From NCBI GenBank assembly GCA_948567375.1, contig OX419760.1, positions 4,774,001 to 4,838,000 on the forward strand: DNA of 64,000 bases, written 5' to 3'. The DNA comes from Lunularia cruciata. Taxonomy: Eukaryota > Streptophyta > Marchantiopsida > Lunulariales > Lunulariaceae. Below are positions 1 to 10,625 of this stretch, piece after piece (position 1 is the first letter of the stretch; each line of letters begins with the position of its first letter). A model generated the notes under the pieces. That model ran no database searches, was not told the origin of the DNA, and worked only from the letters and a program-made list of their open reading frames with translations. A program made the translations under genes and the position numbers.

Positions 1-52
1 TAAACTTGAAACTTGAAAACTGGGACGAACTTGGCGAAGAGACGGAACTAAC
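1..52 (-). other. Start of patellin intron 1
   Basis: Reading the minus strand, the conserved DNYPELSSKR block is followed at 52-51 by GT (GTTAGT). In patellins the next residues should be a hydrophobic stretch near FINVPWW, which is absent here, so this is taken as intron. The frame happens to stay open to the window edge, so a longer exon cannot be formally excluded. Confidence 0.7.
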
Positions 53-2371
53 CCTCTTAGAAGACAACTCCGGGTAGTTATCCTGCAAAAGGCTGACGGC
101 CTGATTGGCAGCGGCCCTCAGGTCTCTCTTTGCTGAAACAGCTCCAGGAGCATTTTTGAGGTCAGTAATTTGAACCATAGCACTAGGACCCTCTGGAGTA
201 AAGTTAAGAAGCTGGATTCCCTTCTCAAGAACTTGAACCCTCCATCTAAGGAAGTTAGTAAACTTGGCTGAATCTCCGAAAGTTTTCTGGTAGAGCTCCT
301 TATCCTGGAACGATCCATAGACGTTGTAACAAACTGGGTGACCTTCCTTGGTCTGTCCATGCATGTATGCAACTCCGTCAAGCTCAGGTGCGAACTCTTC
401 CTGGAGGAGGTTGTCAGCCTTGAATGTCTTTCTCCAGATTATGGTCTTCCTCAACTGACTGAAAGCATCCTTGACATTGAATTCACGAGCCCTTAGGAAC
501 TTGAGGAGCACAACGTCCGTCCTCTTATCTCCTTTGGTGTAAAGAAGAGGTACTCCCCACAAAGAAATGTCCTCAGCCGGGGTACCATCCTCTAATTCAT
601 ATTCAACTTCAGCGTCGACGGCCTCTGTGTCAGGGACCTTGGCCACTACTCCCTCGACAACATTAGCAATACCGACAAACTTTGTTTCTCCATCAGTGGT
701 AGTTTTGGGTAGTAAATCATCAACCTTATCGTTAACAATAACTGTAGTGTTTTCTTCAAGCTTCTCTGCAGTAACAGGTGCAACCTTCTCCTCAATTTTC
801 TCGGCGACCACTGGTGTAATCTTCGACTCCACTTTCTCTGCGACAACAGGAGCAACCTTTGCCTCTAATTTCTCAAGTACAGCTGATGCAGCCTTTGCCT
901 CAACTTTCTCGGCAACAACAGGTGAAACCTTGACTTCAACCTTCGTCTCAGCTACACCAGGGGCAGCCTTTACCTCGACTTTCTTTGAGCTCTCAGCAGC
1001 AATAGGTGCAACCTTTGTCTCGACCTTCTTCTCAGCAACAGCTGGTAAAACCTTGGCTTCGACCTTCTTTTCAAGGACAACAGGTGCAACCTTTGCGTCG
1101 ACCTTTTTCCCAGCAACGGCCGGTGAAACTTTGGCCTCTGCCTTCTTCTCTGGGACAGCACCTACAACCTTTGCCTCAACCTTCTTCGAGTTTTCAGCCA
1201 CAGTAGGAGAAACCTTCGCCTCGACCTTCTTTTCAGGAACAACAGGTGCAGCCTTTGCCTCGACCTTCTTCTCAGGAACAACAGGTGCAGCCTTTGCCTC
1301 GACCTTCTTCTCAGGAACAACAGGTGCAGCCTTTACCTCGACCTTCTTCTCAGTAATAACAGGTGCAGACTTTGCCTCGACCTTCTTCTCAGCAACAACA
1401 GGGACAGCCTTTGCCTCGACCTTCTTCTCAGCAACAACAGGTGCAGCCTTTGCCTCGACCTTCTTCTCAGCAACAACAGGTGCAGCCTTTGCCTCGACCT
1501 TCTTATCAGCGACAATAGGTGGAGTCGCTGCCTCGCTCTTCTTCTCGGCAATAACAGGTGCAACCTTGGCCTCGACCTTCTTATCAGCGACAACAGGTGG
1601 AGTCGCTGCCTCGACCTTCTTCTCGAAGACAACAGGTGCAACCGCTGCCTCAACCTTCTTCTCAGCAACAGCAGGTTCAACCTTGGCCTCAATTTTCTCA
1701 GCAACAGTTTGAGCCTTATCGTCAACCTTCACAGCTTCAGCAGAGGGGGCTTCTTTTCCCTTCTCTTCTACGTCTGCAGGTGTGTCTATCCCTGATGTAG
1801 CTGAGGTTTCAGCAACTGGAGTCTCAACAGAGGAGATTGGTCTTACTTCTTCCTTTTCCGCTTCGATAGGTGCGATAACAGGTGGTTTGCGGCTCTGTAG
1901 TTCAATTGCTTTGGGTGCCTTCACGACCTTCTTGACAATTTTGAATTCGCTGTTGTGGATAGCCTTCTCAATCCTAAGCCTGAATTCTTCCAGAGCCTTT
2001 TTCTCGCTATCCTTCAAGTCGCTAACCAAATTTGACTCTTCCTTATACTCTGGAATGCTGGGCTCAACTGGAGTCGCGTCAGAGGAGTCTTGCTCCTGGT
2101 CAGAAGAGGTTTCCCCTGCGCCATCCTCTGTCTTGACTGCCTCTGTGTTCACGGGTTTCTCTGCGATTGAAGTTTCAGGTGCTTTGTCCGTGGTAGAGGA
2201 TTCGGATGCCTTGTCTGTCGAGGGGGTAACAACTTCAGTGGTGGCACTGGCAGTAGCCTTCACATCCTTGTGGACTTCGACAGCCTTCGCTGGTGCTGCG
2301 GCCGCTTGGGCAACAACTGCGTCTACCGTAGCTGGGACGACGACGGCCTCTTCGACCTTGGGAACTGCCAT
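53..2371 (-). CDS. Patellin (SEC14/CRAL-TRIO lipid-transfer protein), first exon, partial
   Basis: Plant patellins bind phosphoinositides through a CRAL-TRIO (SEC14) domain and act in membrane trafficking and cell-plate formation. The reading frame opens at the ATG at 2371 and stays open for 773 codons to 53, where AGG is followed by a GT donor (GTTAGT); exon end and frame agree exactly. Residues 1-225 are acidic and low complexity, about 228-530 are a Lys/Glu/Ala/Val repeat, and from about 600 the conserved part begins with WGVPLL, then DVVLLKFLRAREFNVKDAF, MHGQTKEGHPVCYNVYG and DNYPE, which are hallmark patellin blocks. The rest of CRAL-TRIO and the GOLD domain lie beyond the left edge. The N-terminal region is longer than I recall for most patellins because of the repeat. 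Family assignment is confident; the exact orthologue is not. Confidence 0.93.
780..1700 (-). repeat. 39-bp coding minisatellite in patellin N-terminus
   Basis: About 25 imperfect copies of a 13-residue unit (consensus KKVEAKAAPVVAE) are encoded in tandem. In the central part (about 1230-1500) successive 39-bp units are almost identical at DNA level; the outer units have diverged, and a few carry small insertions (for example an extra Ser-Lys). The unit length is a multiple of three, so copy-number change keeps the frame. The repeat would form a highly charged, probably disordered or helical arm before the lipid-binding domain. Confidence 0.9.
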
Positions 2372-3716
2372 TTCGCTAGTTTGATTGGTTAACACGAGAT
2401 GTAAGAGAGTAAGTAACCTGCACTTTCGTCGAATAGAGATAAGCAAAATGAGCCTGCGCTTAAATGAAGATGAAAATGGATCACTTGGTTTAAAACGGGA
2501 AGCAGGCAGCGAAAGATAGAGGCACCTGTAAGGGGAATGAAGCTCAAAGCTGAGCAATCACTCTCTCACTCACAGACTCACTCTATTACACAATCGCTGA
2601 TTGCTGTGAGTGAACGAATCATGCCAGCGACCTCTATGTACTCCTTTCCCTAGGCATCTTCTCCTGGGAATAACAAAATTAAAACAGCCGACGGCTGCCT
2701 CCTGGTAGAGTGGCGCCAGCAACGGAGTGCAAGCACTCGCTAGCAAATGCTGTTGTCTAAATACTAGCACGTGGACGCCGCGTATGTGTGTGGGAAATTT
2801 TGGTTCACGCTAAGATCCTGCCGGAGGAGCAGTGAGAACGAACGAGCGTAAACAAGAAGGTGCATTCCCACTGGTCATTGCGATTCCGGTTACTGCTGCA
2901 GATCTGTTTACTCGAGACCAGCAAAACCATTATGTTATAGAGTGAATTCTGTTGCCAGGATGTATGGAGTGCACAGAAATTCGAACGTTTGCAACAGATA
3001 AAAATACAACTTGCAGCTGTCTGTAAGGACTGTTCTCGGTCCTTGCAGACGTGATTAGAACAAAACGAAAGAGTTCGGGCGATGATCAGCAACAGGACGG
3101 AAGAAGGATCGATCAATAGTTGTATTTCCATCCATGGTGGGGAACTACCAACCTTGTTTGAGAGGATTACGGGGATGGGGCAGCTAGCCATTGACACATG
3201 GCAGTGAGCAGCAGATTAGCACCATGTGCGCGCACAGGTTACCGAGCTCTTCGGAAACCTTGCCAAGCTGCATGAATCGCTTACGTTTGCTAGATCGAGC
3301 CGCCATCAGTAGGAACACTCATTCCACTACCAATCCTGGAATGGAGTTCCCTGTCAGATGCTTTCCAGAGCTAGACAGTGCGGACATCGATACTGTTTCG
3401 CTCGAACTGCAGTTGGCTCAGGGATGTAGGACACGACCCAGGTCGCCAGCTCGCTGGCCAGCGGCCACCAGCGATAAGAGTCCTAGCAACAGTAGCCTTC
3501 TAGCACTGAACGATTGCCCTTTGATAGTTTCGTGGGACTATAATGTGTTAAAGCTTGGAAGCGAAGCCGCAATTCTCGAACCCTGGTTGAGATCCTTCAA
3601 TTCTGGAGTATCAGCATGGCGCAAGGCGACTTCGACTATAATCAGACAACACAAATCAGCATAGTGGTGCTATAACAACTGCTGCCCCGAACACTTCACG
3701 GTCGAATCTTAATAGT
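2372..3716. other. Patellin 5' flank and unassigned sequence
   Basis: This should hold the patellin 5' UTR and promoter. Several ORFs of 60-157 codons occur on both strands (for example 3191-3664 plus), but none shows a known domain or repeated support. On the minus strand near 3305 there is an ATG followed by a basic stretch and a possible GT donor, which could be a small first exon; I could not connect it to anything. No RNA gene or transposon was recognised. Confidence 0.4.
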
Positions 3717-3735
3717 AAGCGGGCAAAGCCCGCTT
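3717..3735. repeat. Perfect 8-bp hairpin AAGCGGGC-AAA-GCCCGCTT
   Basis: An exact inverted repeat with a 3-base loop, lying about 115 bp from the cytochrome b-like fragment. GC-rich short hairpins of this kind are common in mitochondrial spacers, so it may be part of the same organelle-derived piece. It could also be a terminator-like accident. Confidence 0.6.
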
Positions 3736-3849
3736 TCTTCGCTTTTCGAATGGAAGGCCCTTCCTCCCTAACAGTAAGAGAGTGTTAAATCTAGGATAAT
3801 TTCCAATAGAAAATCTGGATGAATTATCATAGATAAATGATAAAAGCCA

Positions 3850-3925
3850 TTTATCTACTGAAGAATTGATACCCAATGGATTATTGGAACCAAATCGATG
3901 TAATGCAGCCACATGAAGAATAAGT
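3850..3925 (-). pseudogene. cob: Mitochondrial cytochrome b (cob) fragment in nuclear-type DNA
   Basis: On the minus strand 25 codons read as cytochrome b, including AALHRFGSNNPLGINSSVDK, the well-conserved stretch near residues 200-224 of plant cob. The INSSVDK version resembles bryophyte/charophyte sequences rather than the flowering-plant form. Homology stops abruptly after the Lys and before the first Leu; the flanks do not continue cob. This fits a short NUMT, or an exon between intron-derived flanks. The frame is open, but such a short piece cannot be functional. Family match is from memory; flank origin is unknown. Confidence 0.65.
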
Positions 3926-5530
3926 TTCGGTGCGGGCTGCCAGAGCGGTACCAAATCGAGGCAAAACGAAACTTCATGCAGGGACACCAAAGGGAAAGCT
4001 AGCGCTGGCAGATCGTGAGATTCCTCTGTTGCGATCGTTCAAGCAGCCCATACTTTGAATTATTCTGAGTGGATCTACAGGAAATAAAAGTTCTCATGCG
4101 CTGGAGTAGAGGTTGAATAAGAGAGCTCATTGATGAGGTTTTCCTCAGATCATTGCGGTTCTCGGAATTACAAAGAATTGAAGAAGATTTTTAAGTGCGA
4201 GTCATTAGAAAATCAATCAGATTCTTCATCTCGTTGCGGGTCATTGATATTTCTTCCTGTATCCATATGCTGCAAATCGAATCATTATCAAGATGGTCGA
4301 AGAGGTCAACTTCTCTACGCGAAAGAACAGCATGCGACATCGGTAAAGGCTACTGAATAATACAGGTAGCCATCTCCATATCCCCATCCCCCGGAAAGGA
4401 CCGCCCGATGGTCCACTTATGCGTACATAGCCGCACTTTGTATACAAATATGCTTACACCTTCCTTTTACGATTATTCTCGTTCTGGTAAAGTTTTCGTG
4501 GTCTAACCTGAATTCTCAGTCCTGGGGCTTTCAGTTTTTCTAAAGGGATGGTTCTTTCCAGGAAACAAATTTTCCGGTTCCATCTGAATCTCATTCTCAA
4601 GTCGGTCATGTCGGGAAATTTGCCTCGTTTAAGGGGGCAAGAAGGCGAATGGCTGATATTTCGTAGACCAAGAACCGGAAATGGTTCTCAATTTCTGAAC
4701 TCATTCGAGTTTTATCTCAACTCACCTAAGTCATAGAAGTTCCACACTGCAGCAGCTCTGGCTTCTCAATCAGAAGAAGTGGTCACCGTAAGCGACCGTT
4801 AAACCAAATGGCGAAAACTCAAAGAATAATGTGAAATATCATGTTCGTCTAGTGAATATTAGTTGGTCATTCTCTTCCATTCTTGAGCTTGCATTGGACC
4901 TCCTTCGAATTCAGGAACGGGTTCCAGAGTTAGATTCCTCCAACAGGCCGTTAAAATCTGAAAGATGTTTGCAGACGCGTCGAATTTGTGCTTTTGGCAG
5001 GTCAACCGCTAATGAAGTGTGATCTTACACAAGACTTCGTCCGAAAGGTCCAATCGAATGTGCAACGAGATTTCGCTTGACCTTCAGGTCGTCTGTCAAA
5101 GATTGTCTGACGGTTGGGAACCTGGTCTCGTACTGTCCTACAAATCTTACCATTACCGGCCCGAGAAGAGTCTAAGTGGCCTTTGAATGGCTATTGGGTA
5201 ATTGCGGTTTATACAAAATCCAGAATGCTTGGCTGTGTCGTTATCGCTACCTAGATTTGTGTGGTGGGTGTTTTACATGCCTACCATTTGCAGTTACTTT
5301 TAGTTACAAGGAATCCAGATTTCCTCAGAAACATGAACAGCAACGATCAATCGCCGATGAAATCAATGGCCGCGTTGATCAAAATAATTGTCCGAAAATA
5401 CTCAAGTTGTATTTTCTACCAAACTCTGATTTCGCTGACTCCGCCAATTCCTCAACATTCTCTTGCTCAGAATATGCACACCTGTTCTAATAGATCGGAA
5501 AATACAACAAAATACAACAATCTGAAAATA
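3926..5530. other. Unassigned sequence, possibly partly organelle-derived
   Basis: No recognisable gene. Base composition is mixed and the short ORFs (4130-4360 plus, 4548-4736 plus, 5176-5490 plus) match nothing I know. Given the cob fragment next door, part of this may be transferred mitochondrial DNA such as intron sequence. Family A homology begins close to 5531; just upstream, a few bases around 5512-5525 resemble the end of the family A V repeat. Confidence 0.35.
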
Positions 5531-6969
5531 GAAGTGAAATCATGGGGAAATCGGGTGCATGAACTGGGAGTGTTTGTGGTATCTCTAAGCTCGGTGGATC
5601 GTTGGTAGCTAGATTCAAGTTTTGCGTTTCCCTAGTGTGCAGAAGCTCAATCGATTGATGCAAATTTGGCAGTTAGGCGGACGATGTGCGGAAATGCTGG
5701 CCAAATTTTGAGCAAAGAAGTAGCAAATTTTTAGTAGTGGTTGTGATTTTGAGCTCAAGAGGTGAAGACATGACCAATTTTTTGTGAGTTGTGCTTTGAA
5801 AGTCAAAGTGAAGGTGGAGTTGGGAAGCTCTTCTCATGAATTTGTGATTTGGAAAAACCCGTGTTGTAAATTTGGCTCGAGTGGAAAGTTAGCGGGGGAT
5901 TTGGCGGACAGCCATCTTTAGGGTTTACGTCAGATTTTACGTCAGATTTTGGCCAAAATTGGAGGAGTTTTTGCTGTTTGGCCAGATTTGGAGAAGTTTC
6001 ATAGATTTGGAGAAGTTTCACCAATTTTGGAGGAGGTTCGAAGTGGCAACAAGAAAGGCCTCATTTGGCTAAATTTTGGTGTTTAGAGGCTTCAAGGCGT
6101 AGGGCTGTGAGCTATGAGAGGCTACGAAGGGCCAGCAAGCCGGCTTGTTGGTGTGAGGCTAGCTAGTTTAGAGTAGATCTTGGTCATTGGTTGGCAAAAT
6201 CTGCCTTTCCTGCTAGATTGTGTGTAACAGAGTTTGACCCCTAGATCTCTTGTTCCTAGACTGGTGCCATAGCCAACTGGTCCACCCTCACTTGTTGTCA
6301 TAGTGATTGTGCCACTGTTATCTATACACATGTAGCTTTGGCTAGGAGAGGTAGTTTGATCCCATTCTTGGTGATCTTGGTAGCTTAAGATTTAGATACG
6401 AACTCCTCTTATGTCAAATGCCAAATGGTGGTAGAGTCAATCCCGTGTTGTGTTATGAGATGGAGGGTTTTCGGTTAGATTTCTTGTGATTGGACCCCCT
6501 CCATTCTTTACTTCTTGTTTGTGCACCACGTTTGTGTGAGGTGCCCTGACTTTTAAGCGTTGGTGCTCTGGTGTGCTCTCGGTGGTGAGGCTGGAGTGAT
6601 GACCAGTCAAACTACCTTTGTTTCTCTCCAGTGAAGCAGGAAGTGATGACCTGCAGATCGTGAGAATGCGTGTTATGATGGCAAGTTACAGGTTGCCCTT
6701 TCCCCTAGTGTAGTTATCTTGGTTAGAGTTACATGAGTGGGTGATGCTTAGTTGGTACTAGCACTTGGTGGTGTTGGCACGTGGTGGTGTTGGCACTTGG
6801 TGGGGTACTTGCGGTTGCAACTTGCGGTTGCAGTTGGTGGTTCGAGTTTGCTGTTGTGGTTACTTTGTCACGACGGAGTTCTTTGGAGATTCCACAAGAG
6901 TTAGCCCTGAAGTACGCAGTGGGTTTACTCTGAGTGTTGCTCGGTATCAGCTTGTATCTCAAGTCCTAA
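5531..6969 (+). other. A1 leader region
   Basis: Collinear with the A2 leader (62101-62756 minus) up to about 6605. From 6606 to 7035 A1 carries about 430 bp that A2 lacks, including the likely gag start and short tandem runs (an 18-bp GTGGTGTTGGCAC-type unit near 6762-6803 and a 13-bp unit near 6810-6835). No TGG-type primer binding site follows the expected repeat end. Confidence 0.6.
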
Positions 6970-8113
6970 TGAGAGAGGAGATTGACTCTGAGTTGGAGTT
7001 TGACACAAGAGCTGATTCAGTTGAGAGTGCACTTGGTATGTCCGTACCATTGTTGTGGGACATGGATGAAATTTATGGGGCCTCCAAAGGCCCTAGACGT
7101 TACTCTGGTATAGTGGGTACCATTGAGTTGGATGACTTCATCCAAGAGTTTGACCATTGGTGTGATCTGCAGTAGATGCGGACTTTGTTCACACCCTTCA
7201 TGGCATGGAAGGGGTTGTTTCAGCATCTAGAGGGTCCGCCAATGGTTGACTACCATGAGTTCAGGAGAGCTTATTTGGAGGAGATTGAATTATGGAGACA
7301 ATATTGGTCTCCACATTATGTCTCCATCACTTCAAGCTCGGTGGCTAGGAGTAGATCGGTTGTACCTACGAGTTCTAGCTCGAGTAATGTGGGTGGAGCT
7401 AGTGGAGGTGCACTAGCTGGAGATAGTGCTACTATGAGTGGAGGTACCGCTGCAGGAGGTGGTGTGGTACTAGGGTTTAGCCCCATGGTGGAGTTCTTCT
7501 TGTGTTTGAGGCAGAACTACCAAGGAGTGCGGATTGACAAGCTAAGGAGCTTGCAGGAGTTCCAGCGGAAGGCTGGAGAGAGCCTACGTGAGGCATACAC
7601 TCGCATGAGGCGGCTGATCAGTTTCACTTAGGGAGTTACTGAGGCCCAGGCAGTCCAGTTTTAGTATAGGATACTGGACAAGGAGTTACGATGTAGAGTT
7701 CGTGATGCTACGTTGTTACAGGCTACTTTGCCTACTTTGGCAGTGGTCTTTGGTTTGGCTGAGCGTATTGAGCTCAATATGGTGGAGGAGAGAGTGGTGA
7801 CATTTGGATTTGGTAGGGAGACCTCATCCACGGCTGTGACTTCTTCTAGAGTGCAACAGAGTGCACCACGCCCAGTTGTTTTTGAGGACAAGGTGGATAG
7901 CCCAGATCTTATGGAGCGAGTGGAGGGCCTAGTGGAGTTAGACCCTTACCCTCATTTTCAGGGAGTGGTAGTGTTGCTTGTTGGACTTGTGGTGGACCTC
8001 ACCATAGGAGAGAGTGTACTTAGGGCAGCGGACCTGATACCTCTGGTGCATCACAGCCAGCACAAAGGCTGTGTGAGCATTGCCACAGATTTGGTCACAC
8101 TAGTGACCGGTGT
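6970..8113 (+). pseudogene. A1 gag with two zinc knuckles
   Basis: Capsid/nucleocapsid-like protein of family A. A single frame (start MREEIDSELEF at 6970) runs through a typical gag core (MEFF-type segment, then RQNYQGVRIDKLRSLQEF and GESLREAYTRMRRLI) with in-frame stops at 7173, 7629 and about 7664. At the last two, A2 has Gln and Trp, so the changes are CAG to TAG and TGG to TAG. A frameshift near 7955 leads into the knuckle frame: CWTCGGPHHRREC (7979-8017) and a perfect CX2CX4HX4C knuckle CEHCHRFGHTSDRC (8072-8113). The latter would bind RNA during packaging. Confidence 0.8.
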
Positions 8114-8152
8114 TTTGACCTACACCTGGAGTTACGGAGTGGTAGGGCTACT

Positions 8153-9442
8153 ATGGCAGGTAGTAGGGGAGCTCTAGTTCATGGAAGACGAGGTGGTAGA
8201 GGTGGTGGTAGAGGATCTACACCTAGTAGGAGTGCAGTACATGCCCTTACTTTTGACACAACTATGGCTACTCGGATTGAGCAGATGGAGCAGAGATTGG
8301 CTAGTATGGCTATTGCACAGAGGAGATCAGATTTGGGTGCTGAGGCTTCCATCTCATATGCTGGTGATAGAGATGCTTTGGACTTCATGTGCGGAGCAGC
8401 ACAGGTGGATGCATCCGCAGCAGTGACTAGGAGTGCAGTACGTGCTCCGGAGCCTAGAGGAGCATCAGTGGAGTTGGACCCACAAAGAGGAGAGGTTGGG
8501 AGACAAGTCAGACTTCCTCATTCTTTCACGCTATCTGAGGCATTGCAGACAACATCCATGCTTCCTAGACATCCCAGTGCAAGTGTGGTAGGTGGTGATG
8601 GAGTACATGATGGACTACTTGTTAGTCAGCCACCTGCTACTACACAAATTGAGTCTAGCATGATGTTGGGGGCGGCTCAGCTGATTATGCGGCGTCCTTT
8701 GTTTTTGGCCAGTGATATGTTTACATTGGGAGTTGACCCAGCCCCAATGTTCCGGTTAGCTGCCACATTGTGTGAGAGTAGGGATGGTGCAGTTCCTACT
8801 ACTAGAGCAGAAGTGGTTGGTAGTGGAGCTTACTTGGTTGAGGAGCATGAGATCCGTTCAGCGACCAGTGGTTTATGGCAGGCAGCAACGGCTAGACTGG
8901 AGGAGTTGCCAACTAGACCGGCCTTTGAGAGAGCACGGTTCACACTTGGTGTTGTCCTATTGGATAACCAAAGGGGGGTTTTTTGTTTGGTGGGACCTTT
9001 AGGTAAGGTCTATACACCACAGAGAGTCTTGTTGGACTCTGGTGCACAGCCCCTTATGTTGGAGAAGGCTGCAGTTGTCGGTCTGGAGTTACGGAAGACC
9101 GATGTGGAGAGGTGTCCATTTCAGATCTAGACATCTCTAGGTGGTGGTTCGACATAGTACATAACACGTGGAGAGCTTGTTGTCCAGGTTCAGCCTGGTC
9201 GTCCGACTGATAGCTCGGTGGTGAGAGCTCAGGCTATTGCAACGATAGTTGAGTCATATGATGTGCTAGTTGGGAGAGCAGTGTTATACCCCATGGGTTT
9301 CAACATTGACTATTGGGAAGAGACAGACTCTTATAGACCTAGTTGGCAGTCTGGTGAGGGACGGGTATGTCGCCTACCAATACGCTTCAGTAGTGGCAAT
9401 CTTGGCTCACTACAGTCCGGGACTATGGTAGCATCAGTTTGA
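8153..9442 (+). pseudogene. A1 linker and aspartic protease
   Basis: The knuckle frame continues as a 326-codon open stretch rich in Gly/Arg near its start (RRGGRGGGRG) and ends at 9130. Near 9032-9046 it has LDSGAQP, the Asp-Ser-Gly active site of retropepsin-like proteases, which cut the polyprotein. The first stop (QI*TSLGGG, 9128) is also present in A2; a second one shortly after is A1-specific. The frame then continues through VVRAQAIATIVESYDVLVG and GNLGSLQSGTMV to about 9442, also conserved in A2. Protease assignment rests on the DSG motif and position. Confidence 0.72.
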
Positions 9443-9729
9443 GCTTTCAGCGGTGCATTACTTGGCTTGATGACTTGTTGGAGAGGAATGCCCATGCAGA
9501 GGATACTCCAGTACCAAAGGAGATCACTCGGCTATGAAGTACGAGTGGGATTGTTCCATCCACCTTGGATGTTCCATTGTGGAGTTCAAAGGAGGCATTG
9601 CAGTAGCATGCAGATCAATTGGTGCAGTAGGCTTGGAGTGGAGCCTTCGTACCATCAGGAGATGAGTGTGAGGATGAGCCTCCAGAGGCAATTGCTTTGA
9701 CACCTTTGGATACCACACTCATTGCTTGA

Positions 9730-10625
9730 CAGTATCCAGTAGAGGGGATATGCCTATTGGAGTTGTTTGGTGGGATCAGCACCGGACTAGCTGCGGTGTT
9801 ACAGGTGGGTATACAAGTACAGAGGTACTTGTATGTAGAGAGAGATGAGACTACTAGGCGAGTCTCTCTACATCATGTGGCACACTTGGCCTATCGGTAT
9901 CCGAAGTTATTATCGATGTCAGCAATCAAAGGTTACCAGAAGGCCCTACCAGGAGACATTTCCTTATTGGGGGCGCATGACCTAGAGAGACATGGGCCTA
10001 TTCACTTGGTGATTTCTGGATGGCCATGTCAGGGACATACACGTGCTGGTACAGGATTGGGTCTTCAAGATCCTCGTTCTGGTGTGTTTTGGGAGATGTT
10101 TTGGATATTACGACATCTCCAGGTTCATCAGTCTATTTCTCTAGCTTACCTTTTGGAGAACATTCCTTTAATGGGTGATTCTCACACTAAAGTAGTGGCA
10201 AGTACACATCAGGTCCATTCTTGGATGGGACCTGCTGTATTGTTAGATGCAGCCAGAGTGGGATCATAGGCTCATCGTCTTTGTCTTTGGTGGACAAACC
10301 TCTTACCCAGAGAGGTTCTACACCACGCTTATGATGGGATTCAACGACTTGACCACATCCTTGTTGATGATATCTTGGACGTTGGGCATCAGTCTCAGAT
10401 AGTGGTAGTGGCTGATAGGTCACCTATGGCAGTGGTGAACCTAGTTGGACAGCCTAGAGCCCCATTTCCCACACTCATGAGTTTCTCAGGCTCTCATGCT
10501 TTTCAAGAAGGAGGACATGGACTTGTTTGGGACTCACATTTACAGCAATTTGTGGAGCCCAATGTTGATGAGAGAGAGCGGGCGATGGGTTTTTGCACCA
10601 ATATTACCGCTGTTCTAATAGTGTC
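9730..10625 (+). pseudogene. A1 C5-cytosine DNA methyltransferase domain (interrupted by B1)
   Basis: This transfers a methyl group from S-adenosylmethionine to cytosine C5 in related enzymes. One frame holds motif I LELFGGISTGL (9757-9789), an acidic motif II YLYVERDETT, motif IV with catalytic Cys in GWPCQG (Cys at 10027-10029) followed by GLGLQDPRSGVFWEM, motif VI LLENIP, motif VIII DAARVGS*AHRLCLWWTN, and motif IX/X region PTLMSFSGSHAF plus VEPNVDERERAMGF. The only stop inside is TAG at 10267 (probable Gln). It is fused in the gag-pol reading order between protease and reverse transcriptase. Element B1 interrupts it right after the motif X region; the tail resumes at 20166. Comparable DNMT-bearing retrotransposons have been reported in charophytes and dinoflagellates (de Mendoza et al. 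2018, from memory). Confidence 0.88.

Noticed and set aside
780-1700. Regular repeats that might suggest a CRISPR-like array
   Set aside because: Units are contiguous coding 39-mers without unique spacers, in a eukaryotic gene.
567-1712. 381-codon plus-strand ORF rich in Ser/Thr/Phe/Ala
   Set aside because: It is the antisense of the patellin repeat; the biased codons of the 39-bp unit keep the opposite strand open. No homology and no start context.
3191-3664. 157-codon ORF as a host gene
   Set aside because: No domain, no splice or homology support; composition looks random.
9730-10625. Bacterial restriction-modification methyltransferase or contamination
   Set aside because: The domain lies in the polyprotein order of a gypsy element and is present in two copies with the same neighbours; no restriction enzyme or prokaryotic gene arrangement is seen.
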